Shown piece after piece: positions 1 through 9,677 of a DNA stretch of 14,827 nt. The stretch is taken from positions 1 to 14,827 of the forward strand of contig CAJNAR010000129.1 in assembly GCA_905220665.1 (NCBI GenBank). The letters run 5' to 3'. The first letter of the stretch is position 1, and each line of letters opens with the position of its first letter. Origin of the DNA: Albugo candida. Its lineage: Eukaryota > Oomycota > Peronosporomycetes > Albuginales > Albuginaceae. A model generated the notes under the pieces. The model was not told the origin of the DNA and made no database searches. It saw only the letters and a program-made list of their open reading frames with translations. The position numbers and the translations under genes are program-made.

Positions 1-1174
1 CATTTTTTGCATACGATCCATCAGGTGTACTTGACGTAGATATAAAGTTCCTAGCAAGTAACTAGTATGGGGATTCCATTCAGACATAGATGCTTGTTTG
101 AGGTATTTCTCCGCCTGATAAAAGTCAGAGGCCAGCACATTTGGAATACCGTACAAGTAGATACGGCCAAGACTGATTTGCGCATCAACGATTCCCTTCT
201 GTGCTGCGTCACGATAAAGTTCAATTGCTTTTTTGTAGTTCAAAGGTTTCAAGCTCGTGCCAAAATAGTACTGATGTGCCTCGATGCATATCCTTTGCTT
301 CTCAAGCGCAGCTTATCAGCCTCAGGGTCAGAGATTCATAAAAAAAAGAGCGGCTAATTATGTTCGTACCGATTCGCTCACTGTAGTTGACCTCGTGTTC
401 ACTCTGACTATTGCCATCCTTCTCCTTATTTGCGGGCGCTTCAAGGACACTCAACTGACCCGTACCAATTGCCATTGACAGCTCGATGAAGGCTGACGTA
501 TAGTATGAATTTATTTCCTGAAATGCAAACATAATCTCGCGTTTAAAAACTTTGTTCAAAAAAAGCGTTCGATGCTGCTGTATCCTCGCAATTAGAGGGG
601 GTAACTGAGATAGAGAGGATGCAAAATTTTGTAAAGCTATGATAAGACCAGAATTTGTGCTTAGTTCATTGATAATTGTGACAAAAGACGATTCATATGC
701 GAGGAATTCATCCTGTGCTTTGCCTAAAAGTCCTCGAAGTTCTGTACCAAGCCTCAAAATAGAAAGTTTCTTTTGATCGATCAAATCCATTTCTTTGATA
801 ATGCTGTTCAATGTGTTCTTCAGGTGCGCTATCAAATTTTGATCAGCAAGCATGGTCAGATACGTTACATCCGAAGTTGAAGACCGATGATCAACGGCAT
901 TTCTGTTGAATGAATCATCTATTGCTGATTGTGACGCAGCAGGCACATCCGGTCCACCAGGTTTCGATTGAGATGTCGAGCATGCAGGATTTGATTTATT
1001 TCGATTCGAAAATGAAGACCTCGTCTTAACGCCCAGTTTGCTTGCTCTAGAGAAAGAAGACACAACCGTGAAATTCTGCTGGTGGACCGATTTTGATCTT
1101 TCTTTGATAGCCGTCTTTTCATCTAAGCCAGCTATTGTTTCAGTATCAACAATATGAGTAAATAAATGTCGCAC
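1..1174 (-). CDS. Sel1-repeat protein with helical N-terminal half, 3' partial, spliced
   Basis: Two exons are visible. Exon 382-1174 reads an N-terminal basic, Ser-rich stretch (about residues 25-105) and then a long run predicted to be amphipathic helices (about 110-250: LIAHLKNTLNSIIKEMDLI, FKREIMFAFQEINSYYTSAF). Exon 1-311 reads Sel1-type (TPR-like) repeats: a Y-Y-F-G-T turn followed by YKKAIELYRDAAQKG, then DAQISLGRIYLYG and AEKYLKQAS, then SYLLGTLYL at the window edge. Sel1 repeats are protein-interaction solenoids. The helical half is reminiscent of the four-helix bundles (HeLo/MLKL-like) found beside Sel1 repeats or kinases in fungi and oomycetes, but that is inference from pattern only. 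The 5' end is not fixed: position 1174 is a GTG, so an upstream exon or another start is needed. The gene continues past position 1. Confidence 0.7.
312..381 (-). other. Predicted spliceosomal intron in the Sel1-repeat gene
   Basis: The frame of the upstream exon ends in a TGA just after the junction, and the Sel1 frame has stops just before it. Removing 70 nt from GTGAGC (381) to GATAAG (312) joins both in frame (phase 1) and restores a smooth protein. A weaker alternative donor, GTACGA at 369, gives a 58-nt intron in the same phase. A TCTGAC branch-like motif lies about 17-20 nt before the acceptor. A plain frameshift mutation is the competing explanation. Confidence 0.6.
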
Positions 1175-1189
1175 CCTTCCACGGTGTCG

Positions 1190-1324
1190 TCACCAATAGA
1201 GAAGAATGTCGGGAAGCAGGAATGTGCTCACGCCGTGATCCTTTTCCCTGCAACGAACTAGCAAACCTGACGGCTTGATACATACTCTGTTGAGTTTACC
1301 ACGTATTCTTGCAGTGAGCATCAT
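1190..1324 (-). other. Possible 5' exon of the Sel1-repeat gene
   Basis: ATG-ATG at 1324 opens 44 codons (MMLTARIRGKLNRVCIKPSG...) in the same frame as the main exon and is separated from it by a single TGA at 1190-1192. An intron from GTAAAC (about 1299) to CAATAG (about 1131) would join the two in phase 1 and remove the stop. GTATGT and GTGAGC donors also occur in this stretch. The choice cannot be settled from sequence alone; a real nonsense mutation is possible. Confidence 0.3.
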
Positions 1325-2439
1325 GGTTGAAAACAGTGAGTTACATCCATTCTATAAATACTATGATATATGTAGGAAGGTGACGTTGAACCCTTATTCG
1401 AACAATTTCTTGAGTCCCTCCACCGCTCGTTAATGTAGTGAAGATAATGTTTTTTGAGACCGCCTATGAAAGAAAAGAATTAGGCATTACTGGAATATAA
1501 TTTGGAAGCGTATATAGCAGCTGTATCCATCTACGAGGTCAAAGTTCCAGTGCTGGGCAAGTGATATCCACTATCAAACGCAGTACAATAATTGACTTGT
1601 GTAAGGGCGCTGTCATTTTCAGATTATGTAGAGCAAGGCAATCAAGCACAGCAACGACTCTTCTGGACAGGAAATTTGATACAATCACGATGCATCGGAT
1701 GGTATTGCTGATAATCTCTCAGGTTTGGATAACCCGTCGGTTTGTAATGAAAGCTTCCACCTTGGATAAGGGTTTTCCTGGTTGATAAACTTTACATTGC
1801 TCTAATTATTGAATAATCACTATGCCTTGATGAACTTTTAATATCCAAATGTTGCAATAGATCGCTTTTCTGTGGCGCTTGCCGTGTCCATGAATAAGAA
1901 CCTTGATCCTAAGAACGAATCAATTAGCGTCCTAATCAGTCTTCCAATGGTATAAAAATACCATACACGCAGGCGTATTTGTCCAAAAAGTGAGTAACTT
2001 TGGTCCTGTCACGCAAAACCTTTTCTTCGAGCAGATAATGGCCTCAAATTTGATGGGTCTGATGAACGCGAACATAAAATATACTAATACATAGCTCTGA
2101 GTGAGTTGAAGACCCTTTGGTCATTTGCAGGGCTCAAAAACAGCAAAAATAGCCTGAACCTTTATCGGCAACTCCTTCCGGAGTCGGCTAACATATATAC
2201 CAATAACAGAGCTAAAAGCTACTACCGCCGCAGAGAATTACTCAGCAGAAATGACCAGAAAACAGAGTGGTACGCGCAATTGATGAGTCTAGAATACACT
2301 TCTCAATTTGCCGGCTAATTCATAACCCACCAGATTAGTACAAACAACTCGAAAGACAGCGTCTTTTTAACACTTTCCTCTCGAGAACAATAGTTCAAGT
2401 CGACATATCGAAACAATCTAGGGTGCTAGCGTCCACTTG
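1325..2439. other. No supportable gene
   Basis: This 1.1-kb stretch holds only short open frames. About 1555-1790 is open in two minus-strand frames and one plus-strand frame, and 2106-2318 is open on plus (70 codons, basic, preceded by a TTTGCAG acceptor-like site), but none resembles a family I know. I saw no repeat, tRNA or terminal inverted repeat. Confidence 0.4.
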
Positions 2440-4150
2440 TATTGACGTGACAACCCTGACGAGTCTTCCTTTGAGTGATTGGTCTATTGATAATGAGTCA
2501 TCACCCCTGTGTGATGGCGTGGAAATACGCCCACTCCCGTTGTGACGGTGCAGGGTGGTAACGGTGGTACTATCACTGCCTCGTCACAGGGTGAACCAAA
2601 GGCAACTTCAAGTGGGGATAATACGAACCGTCCAACCTTGGCGGATATTATCAAGTCCCAGGAGTTCTTCTGTAAGCTTGTGTAAAGGCATTGCTAGAGC
2701 TCGAGCGAAATTTTGGGTGGAGCCCCCGAAAACCTCGGATATCGAGGCTATACTGCAACTATATGTAGACGGGGAGCACCCAGGGGGTTGCTGCTGGATG
2801 AAATGTTGGAAGAAGCGAAGTCCTTAAAGATCTCAAAGGCCACCTATTCCATGATTCTGCATACAGGCAAGCGTTGGTGCGTACACCAAATAGGAAAATC
2901 CCGTCCTGTCGAGTGGAAGATCACGGAATCCAGTATTCGAGAGACTATTGGAGAGAAGAGCCATTGCTGAAGTATCGAAAATGCCTGGTGGCAATCTTCG
3001 GGTGATGGTTTACACGAGGATGCATTTCAACAGCTGGAATGCCAACCAGTCATCATCCATAGGATCACTACTTCTTCCAGCAGTATGATTCTCTAGAATC
3101 CAAGTACTTCCTCGACGTAATTCGGTGTGGGAGTGGACGAAGAACGGATCCCCATCTTACGTCCCCTTTACGGTCTAGGGTACCCAGTAGTCTTTGTTAC
3201 CTTCCTAGAAACTGTTGAGTGTAAGGGAGTCGTGATGTCGACGTGGACATTGTACTTCAGTACTCCAACGTGCCTCCACAGCTGGTCCGCCTCGTTAAAG
3301 TATGCCAGCAAATTTCATACGGGAAGTTGCTTTATCCTGTGAGAGGAAAAATGCTCCTATCCCTTCAGAACGACCACGTTTCTATCAACGCGGTCCTAAC
3401 TGCTCGATTTGGGAGTAGCGGCAACAACAAAATAAAACCAAAATGAAAAGCAAAAAGCAAAGAAAAAAGAAGCAACAAAAACACTCGTGGTGGCCTAAAA
3501 AGGGTGGAGAAGCCAGATCCAAGACAGGAATTGAAGATGACGCAACCGGAAGGAAGCTCTTCGACAATTTTGTTGGAGCTCAACTCTCTCCCCGATATCA
3601 CACTACCCGGAGAGCCTCACATGCTTCAACCACCCCCTCTCCTCCTCCAGCTGGAAGATAAAGTAGCGCCACAATCTCGAGTGTAGTGCGATGGAGATGC
3701 TTGCATACAGTTAGCATGGACAAGAGGAAAACGTAATAGGGTTGAATCCAAAGCACCACCTCATGCACTCCTTTTGGTGGTGACAAGTAAATACTTTGCT
3801 GTGCTCGCAACTATGGACGTGGAAATCGAAGAAGTACAAGCACTTACCAATCCAGAGCATGAAATCGCATTCAATTGATTCACGTGGAAGCGCGGATGCC
3901 AAAAGAGGTGGCCACTTCAAAACAAACGGCACACTAGGCACGCTTTTATCAAAGGCGCCATATAACGGTGGAAAAGCGGAGTGACAATCAGAATTGGGAA
4001 ACAAAGGAGCTCGTGGAAATCGATTCGAAGTCGCCCTCTACCCGCTTCGACCGGACAAGCTGGTCCAAGCCGATGCTTGAATACCTCATGCTCGCAGGCA
4101 AGTACAGTTTTGCATTAGCACAGACAAAATCATCCGAGCAGCACTAGATC
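2440..4150 (+). pseudogene. Decayed retrotransposon ORF1/gag-like protein
   Basis: A single protein seems to run through all three plus frames, broken by several indels. In order: LPLSDWSIDNESSPLCDG (about 2462-2515), NTPTPVVTVQGG then NRPTLADIIKSQEFF (2523-2675), FWVEPPKTSDIEAILQLYVD (2710-2770), LLLDEMLEEAKSLKISKATY (2790-2850), VEWKITESSIRETIG, then VDVDIVLQYSNVPPQLVRLV and YGKLLYPVRGK (3240-3350). A degenerate Cys-containing stretch and a Lys-rich segment (3440-3530) follow, then KYFAVLATMDVEIEE (3790-3835) and WSKPMLEYLMLAGKYSFALA (4058-4117), ending at a TAG near 4148. A nucleic-acid-binding core, a VRGK motif, a damaged knuckle-like patch and a basic tail fit the ORF1 proteins of L1-like elements. 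That assignment is inference; no reverse transcriptase or endonuclease is visible downstream. By eye this block is richer in G+C than its surroundings. Confidence 0.45.
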
Positions 4151-4645
4151 ACATGCGTGGGGTGCTTATCTCATGCATGCACTAGAACGACCGTGCATGT
4201 GATGCGATGGAGGCGCGACGTTGGTGAAAACGTTCCTGCGAAGCGGGGCGTATGATCGAGAAAGTAATGTCTTGGTGGAAGTCAGTCGCGCAGATAGCTC
4301 ACGGTTTGACTCGAGGACCAATGCTCTTGCGTTATTGAATCACTGAATCCACTATCTCACCGATGGCCAGTGATTTGGATTTCGGGTCATCATTGTCTTT
4401 ACCTCCAATTGCTGTGCTCATATCGTTGTTACGCTCCGCCGTGGGCATAAAGGGTTTGTTTTAACTGTTAATGTCGTGGAGTTCTCTGTGGTGATATCAA
4501 CGACCTATCCTTCAAGAGTTGCTTTTTCATGGAACAATTTATCTCTTAATTCAAGATGATGAAACAACATTGAACGCTGGTCCTATTCAGCGGGAATGCC
4601 AACATCTTCTCAAAAATATTACTGTAGAAAAACATCTCAGCCGTC
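4151..4645. other. No clear gene
   Basis: Short open stretches only. About 4255-4345 on plus reads RESNVLVEVSRADSS and continues for a few codons to a TGA, which may be a further scrap of the same decayed element, but I cannot place it. 4380-4645 shows nothing recognisable. Confidence 0.35.
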
Positions 4646-5080
4646 ATGGTGAATGACAATGGAATTAAAGAAATGGTCATCTTTTTATACTTCACATCCT
4701 ATCAAGACACTCGATTAAACTTTTTCAAAGACACCAAGTTTTACGGTTACAGTCAACTGGAAGCATTTCAGTTTTTTTTACATTTGAAATTACAACGGAA
4801 ATGTTTTGCCAATGACTCCAACAGTGGTATATTACATCCAACGCAACATTGCCATGGCGGTGTGATAACAATCCTTCCTTCGGGCTTTCCTGGTTATAGA
4901 ATAGCTGAAGAATTCACCGAAAGAAGCATTCAAATCGCCTTTTGGTTTGCATCTTCTCATTCTCAGCGTATATGCACCGGTGAGAGTCGAGGAATGATAA
5001 ATTTGCTTTGCGTTATTGCTCTCCAACCATTCGAATGGGTCACGCACATGTCGTATCTGGGAAGTTCCGCACACCACTAG
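4646..5080 (+). CDS. Unidentified open frame, 144 codons
   Basis: ATG at 4646 opens a frame rich in Phe, Tyr, His and Ile with no family motif I recognise. An overlapping plus frame (5008-5199) and an opposing minus frame (4832-5077) are also open, so coding direction is uncertain. No splice structure, signal peptide or membrane segment stands out. It lies between two stretches of decayed coding sequence and may itself be a fragment of an old element. Treat it as a candidate only. Confidence 0.2.
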   Translation: MVNDNGIKEMVIFLYFTSYQDTRLNFFKDTKFYGYSQLEAFQFFLHLKLQRKCFANDSNSGILHPTQHCHGGVITILPSGFPGYRIAEEFTERSIQIAFWFASSHSQRICTGESRGMINLLCVIALQPFEWVTHMSYLGSSAHH

Positions 5081-5387
5081 ATCAAGCTATCGATGTTATG
5101 AGTGAAACGGTACGACACGAACCAAGTCGACTAACGTGCCTGCAATGGCTTTCGCACTCGGATGTGGTAGAGGCTAGGCGAATCCAACATCCGAATTAAA
5201 AAGTATTTACAGGACCACTACCCCGCAAAAATCGATTGATTACATCTGCATGTCGGAAAAGATACTTTAAATTGTCTGAAAGGCTGAATAATCCCGTCCT
5301 CGACATGCAGGAAATTATCTGGCACACAAAGTAGATTTTGCGAATCCAACTCCGACACCGTGGTGATGATATTGGAAATGTTTCTAA

Positions 5388-6551
5388 CAAGTTGTTGAAG
5401 CCGTCAAAGTGGAAGCGAATACGATGCTCGAACAGTTGAAGACAGCTTTAAATACTGGAAAAATGTTGGAAACTTGGAAGACGAAAATCAAGAAAAGCCT
5501 GCAAATAATAAAAAATATACAAGATATGTGACGCGATCTTGAGCCTAGTCATAGTGTTAAGTATCTAGGGAGCTCCGCGAGGCATTTTTTTCACCCTATG
5601 GATAGTTCTTTTCTTCGAGTGCCGATCCAAAATACCACCCAAAAATGTGGCACCGTGACATCGAACAAAACCTTTTTAATTGAGAAAGAAGAGAAATATA
5701 GAAAATATGGATAGAGATTTTTTGCTGTCCTACTGATCAGCGAAGAGTTTGTATATTTTCATCGACAGGACAATGGACCGCAAGTGTTTTATGTGACGAT
5801 TGAAGCTTTATCACATTCAATTGTTCCAATAACTGTTTGCGTCAATGCGCAACATTATTCCTGCGAATCGCACAACTGATTCGACGGAATTAACACTTTC
5901 TTATCCAAACTTTCTTTGAACTACACAGCCCGACGGATATATACATCATCACAACGAGAGCTTTATCATGTAACTTCTGCTCGTAAACCTAGTACGCGAA
6001 TGTTTGGTACAATTTTGGCATGGTCGACAAAAGACATCGGACATTTAGAAATTTCTTCGCAAAAGCTTTCGCGATCTGAAGTCTTCAAGACTTTTTCAGA
6101 GATTGCTACATATGCCCAAACAGAAGTATTCGTCGACATTTGATAGAGCAGCGAAGAAATGGGCACATCGGATGTGGCTGGCGAAGAGTTGTTGAGTCGA
6201 CTCTGCAATGAATTCACTCAGATACTACAGCGTATGTACTCGAGAATTGGTCTCATCACTTGCAACAAAAGTATAGAATCGCTTCATGTGGGAGTACAAA
6301 GCAAGGAGAGGAAGCGCTTTTTACCAACTATTCCACGCTCTCAATTCCCACAAATCGTCTGGCACCCTCCTGGATCCACCACCAACAGTTTATCCGATGT
6401 TAACACATTGGTCGACGCGGGAGAGATCCAATACATAAGATACATAACGGGTTCGAATGTTTATGGTTACATTCCGGCATCTTCGAACTTGTATACTTTC
6501 CTACTTGAAGACATACAGTTTCGACTGGCCTTTACGATTCTACCAGTTTGA
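5388..6551 (+). pseudogene. Unidentified decayed coding frame
   Basis: One plus frame stays open far more than chance from 5388 to 6551: about 390 codons contain stops only near 5529, 5712, 5877, 6141/6144 and 6549, where an average of one stop every 18-21 codons is expected. The reading is protein-like throughout: a Lys-rich helical start (VEAVKVEANTMLEQLKTAL), then a Val/Tyr-rich part (FVYFHRQDNGPQVFYVTIEA), then LAWSTKDIGHLEISSQKLS, then the uninterrupted stretch 6159-6548 with LSRLCNEFTQILQRMYSRIG and SLSDVNTLVDAGEIQYIRYI. I do not recognise the family. It could be a captured host gene, a transposon gene or a spliced gene, with the stops lying in introns. Short antisense open frames (for example 5966-6217) look like shadows. 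Confidence 0.35.
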
Positions 6552-6655
6552 TTTCTTTTCCGGTTTCTTGATGATATTCTGACCGACATTATATGGTACA
6601 CTCAACCTTCGTGTGGGGCAGTGGCTTCGAATCGAAATCTCTTTCTCGAGTGTGA

Positions 6656-7090
6656 TTGCACGGCACAATTACGGCTCCCTACTTAAGATCATTCTTTCTC
6701 ATTCCATCCACGCTGGACGCATATTGCATGTGCACTTGTGCCAATGATACGGTCGGACTGGAAGGGCTATCAGCAAATTATATCCGACTCATGACTTGCA
6801 CTACAGGTGGTGGCGCTGCATTTGGTTTGGACCGATCGGAATTCTCATTTGTTCGATCAGTAATCACCGATCAGCAACTTCAAGTTTACAGTATTTTCCG
6901 TGATCTACACCATATTCACTGCGCACGTTCGGTACTTTTGACGGTAGTGCTACGATTAAGACGAGCACATTCAGCTTGTGAAGTTACTGGATCAGCTCGC
7001 AACGAAAGGATCAATCGGTTGATTCTTCAGGACTCGAAGATCATTGCTGCGGGCCTGGATCCGTCAAGTAGAATCCAATTCCTATTGTAA
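6656..7090 (+). CDS. Unidentified open frame upstream of MULE-1
   Basis: About 144 codons are open on plus, in a different frame from the decayed region to its left, ending TAA just before the MULE-1 insertion site. It contains Cys-rich (YCMCTCAND) and Gly-rich (CTTGGGAAFGLDRS) stretches and an Arg-rich tail (VLRLRRAHSACEV). The first codon is TTG, not ATG, so in a eukaryote it would have to be an internal exon or a frameshifted continuation of the upstream pseudogene. No family is recognised. Confidence 0.2.
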   Translation: MHGTITAPYLRSFFLIPSTLDAYCMCTCANDTVGLEGLSANYIRLMTCTTGGGAAFGLDRSEFSFVRSVITDQQLQVYSIFRDLHHIHCARSVLLTVVLRLRRAHSACEVTGSARNERINRLILQDSKIIAAGLDPSSRIQFLL

Positions 7091-7105
7091 TGCGGCGGCC
7101 ACCAA

Positions 7106-7114
7106 TTTCAGAAA
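7106..7114. repeat. Left TSD of MULE-1
   Basis: TTTCAGAAA, identical to the copy at 9443-9451 on the other side of the element. Confidence 0.9.
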
Positions 7115-7355
7115 GGGTGTGACTATTGACACAGAGTTTTGACTAATGCCACAGACAAAACATCTCTGATTGATTAATTTGTGTAAACTAGTATGATTGG
7201 CTATTGTGTGATTCATCGATCGTTTTCACTATTCCCACACACGTTTCACTATTGCCACAGACAAAATATGTCTGATTGGCTAATTAGTGTAAACCAATGT
7301 GATTAATCAATAGGATGCCTATATCACTGCGTCTACCTGAGATTCATAGTAGAAT
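7115..7355 (+). repeat. Left TIR of MULE-1, tandemly duplicated
   Basis: Two related units lie head to tail, about 7115-7220 and about 7221-7355. Each holds a 20-bp-spaced pair of a GACTATTGCCACAGAC-like motif (7121 and 7141; 7227 and 7247), then a TCTGATTGG-like core and an ATTAATTTGTGTAAAC / CTAATTAGTGTAAAC stretch. The inner unit is the one whose homology to the right TIR runs on into the element (CACTGCGTCTAC), so the outer unit is an extra copy. Confidence 0.8.
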
Positions 7356-7358
7356 TTC

Positions 7359-9244
7359 TTATTTGATGTTTTTCTTGCACTTCTTAGAGTCCGAGCGGTG
7401 CCCTGCTTCCCCACAACCTATATAAACGTTTTTTACGTTTCTCCTTGGGTCCACATATTTAAACCCAGATAAATTGCGTCGCGTCGATCCATTTTGCTGG
7501 CGCGGCCTTCCTTTGGGGCGCGCAATTACTGGCTCTTGCGAAAGTGTGAAGTTCGTCGAGTGTCGTAGTCTGCTGATGGTCTGGCAAGGCACCAAAGCTG
7601 GTGTCCACTTGATCAAGTAAGAGCGGGAGACTTTTGGCTGGCCGCATTGGAAGAAGACTTAGTTGGTGGGGCTTAGCCAAGCTTCAATGTGGATGGATGT
7701 CGCTCATTTGCAAGGTTTGTTTTTGACACAGGTATTGACGCAGTTTGTGCTTACAGGGAAGACCCCAGACTGTGGAAATACTTCCGAGCATACGTCTTCA
7801 TCGTTTCTTTGTGGCTGGCGGGAAACTTTCAACTGCTCGTAGATTTTATTCAGTGCAAAATGAGAAACTTTCAAGTTGATATCCAGAAAAATCATTCCTT
7901 GAGGCGTTGGCTGTGCATAGTTGCATATTCTCATTTGTTGACGCTGTCGGGACACATCGTGCTCTACGAGATTATTTTCAATAGCTAGGTATAATTTTTC
8001 GCAGCACGAAAGAAGGTTGTTCATGCTAGTTGGCATGTATTGCTTGAGCATGTAGCCAGCGCTTTCACCGCGCGAGGTTGCAGTATGACCGAAATGCGTT
8101 ATTTGGTCAGTCCAAGCAGTAACAAACATTTCTTTGTAGGGAATCCATGTTTCGACAATGTTTATGATGATTGCACTGTCTGAACGCAATTTGAAATGTT
8201 GCCATATTTCATCGAAGGAGCCTTCTTTTTGTGCGTACATAACTGTCCTCCAATCCTTAAGAAGGCTATCCATTCTTCTTCTTTTGGAATAGATGTTTTG
8301 AATTTTTTTTAATAAGCAGGGAAATGTTTCTGAATTCCTGAAATTAGCGCCAGCTCGCGATCAACGAGAAAAACTTTCGGGAGAAATCCGTCCCTAAAGA
8401 TTGATCGAAAGGATTTTATTGCTGAAGAGTATGAGGATTGACTCTCGTTCATCATTAAAACAAATGCGACGGAAAATGTTTTATGCATCGACGAGCACCC
8501 AATGAGTTGCGACAATGGAAGCTTTAAAGCATTTGTCTTGTATGTGGCATCCACCAGCAAAATGTAATTGTGACTCCGAGCCATCTCTGTAGATCTTGGA
8601 TGGGCAAAGTACAGGTGGGAAGGTTTGCCGTCATCATTGCTCACTATTATTTCAACATCAAATTGCGCAATCTGCGAAATTTCTGTACAAGGGCATCCAT
8701 CGGTGTACGGCCATCCATATATATAAGAATTGCGGCTTGGACGTTATTCAGTTTTTATAGGCAAAAAAAGTCCGCGATCATTCCGCAATCATGTTTGAAT
8801 GTTTCTCGTTGGTACCCAGCGTCATATAATCCAACTATTGTCTTTTTTTTCTGTTTCGACCTGAGGTGGACAGTATGGGCGCTTGTGGAGGTGGATGGCA
8901 TATGATTATGATCCTCTTCAACCACGCGGAAAGTCCAGTGCAGTTTATCTGTATGGCTTTCAAGCGGAATGGACAATTGGCGCGTACTGTGGAAGTGTTT
9001 CGTGCTCTAGTCTCTTCCGTTAGACCAAGCCAATTGCGGTAAGACCCTCCTCGGTCACATTTCTAATGGAACGTATAGTGCCCGTTACGAATTCACTCAA
9101 TTCCTTTTCCATCGCTTTATGAGAACTATATTCAACTCCAACAAGTCCGGTTGGGGGCTGCAGCAATTTATTCTGAAAAATGATACCATATTCTTTCGTG
9201 CATTTTGGATCCATTGTTTGCTTGAAGCCGCTGTTATTGCGCAA
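7359..9244 (-). pseudogene. MULE-1 transposase, frameshifted
   Basis: Cut-and-paste transposase of the MULE/FAR1 type, decayed. From the N-terminus: LLQPPTGLVGVEYSSHKAM, then a FAR1-like zinc domain split over three frames (RARNTSTVRANCPFRLKA, then LHWTFRVVEEDHNHMPST, about 8920-9010). RTPMDALVQ follows, then HLYFAHPRSTEMAR and the catalytic core VDATYKTN (first Asp, near 8550) and VFLVDRELALISGI (second Asp, near 8350). TSRGESAGYMLKQYM and a SWIM-like region follow, then ARPKGRPRQQ and the terminal knuckle CGEAGHRSDSKKC (7377-7421), whose first Cys is Tyr. The WHI-x-KNI segment that follows the second Asp in MULE-2 is missing, so a small internal deletion is likely near 8290-8310. At least five frame breaks or stops mean it cannot be functional. 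Confidence 0.85.
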
Positions 9245-9299
9245 CTCGTTGTATGTTGCTGCGTGGTAGGAAGGGAAGCGAGGAAATGCGAAAACGTGA

Positions 9300-9442
9300 A
9301 AACGGTAAGGTATTATGTATCTATCTTACGTAGACGCAGTAATATATCGATCAATTTATATTAGTTGACACAAATTAGCCAATCAAAGATGTTTTTTTGT
9401 CTGTGGCATTTGTCAAACACGTCTGTGGCAATAGTCACATCC
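9300..9442 (-). repeat. Right TIR of MULE-1
   Basis: Read inward from 9442 it starts GGATGTGACTATTGCCACAG, carries a second motif copy at 9399-9414, then TTTGATTGGCTAATTTGTGT, and aligns with the inner left unit as far as TACTGCGTCTACGTAAGAT. Only one unit is present at this end. Confidence 0.8.
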
Positions 9443-9451
9443 TTTCAGAAA
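9443..9451. repeat. Right TSD of MULE-1
   Basis: TTTCAGAAA directly after the terminal CC of MULE-1. Joining the flanks across one copy gives the presumed empty site. Confidence 0.9.
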
Positions 9452-9677
9452 GCTGTAGTTTGAACAGTTTCCATTTTCTTTAACCTGGGCACAGTCTCGT
9501 ATTGTGGTGGTGTAAGGCAACTGCAATAAAAGGCGGTCATTAGGAAGCTATATTAGCAACTCTCACAGTATAAATATGAAACGTTTTGTATATGTATATT
9601 TGGTATTGAAAATTGATAGTTAGGCATATAGAGAAGTCACTTAGTCTAAGTTTGCTAATACAGACACATCTAATAGA
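9452..9677. other. Spacer between MULE-1 and MULE-2
   Basis: AT-rich sequence with no open frame worth reporting. It is presumably the old locus sequence that continued from 7105 before MULE-1 inserted. Confidence 0.4.

Larger units (their letters stand above)
7115..9442 (-). mobile_element. MULE-1, Mutator-like DNA transposon with 9-bp TSD
   Basis: The element is 2328 bp. It is flanked by a perfect 9-bp direct repeat, TTTCAGAAA, at 7106-7114 and 9443-9451; 9-11 bp is the usual Mutator target duplication. Ends are GGGTGTGACTATTG (left) and GGATGTGACTATTG (right, read inward). The inverted repeats continue for roughly 130 bp, down to a shared CACTGCGTCTAC / TACTGCGTCTAC. It carries one transposase, on the minus strand. 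The left end has an extra TIR unit. Confidence 0.9.

Noticed and set aside
1555..1790. Possible exon on either strand
   Set aside because: Open in two minus frames and one plus frame, but with no motif, start or splice pattern to choose between them.
3365..4004. Minus-strand open frames (hydrophobic, Cys/Phe-rich)
   Set aside because: They are the complement of the Lys-rich and later parts of the decayed ORF1-like protein; runs of Phe/Leu come from reading poly-Lys codons backwards.
5966..6217. 83-codon minus-strand open frame
   Set aside because: The plus frame is open for much longer around it with few stops; no motif supports the minus reading.
8570..8905. 111-codon plus-strand open frame
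   Set aside because: Antisense to the MULE-1 transposase region with FAHP, DATYKTN and HNH-like motifs.
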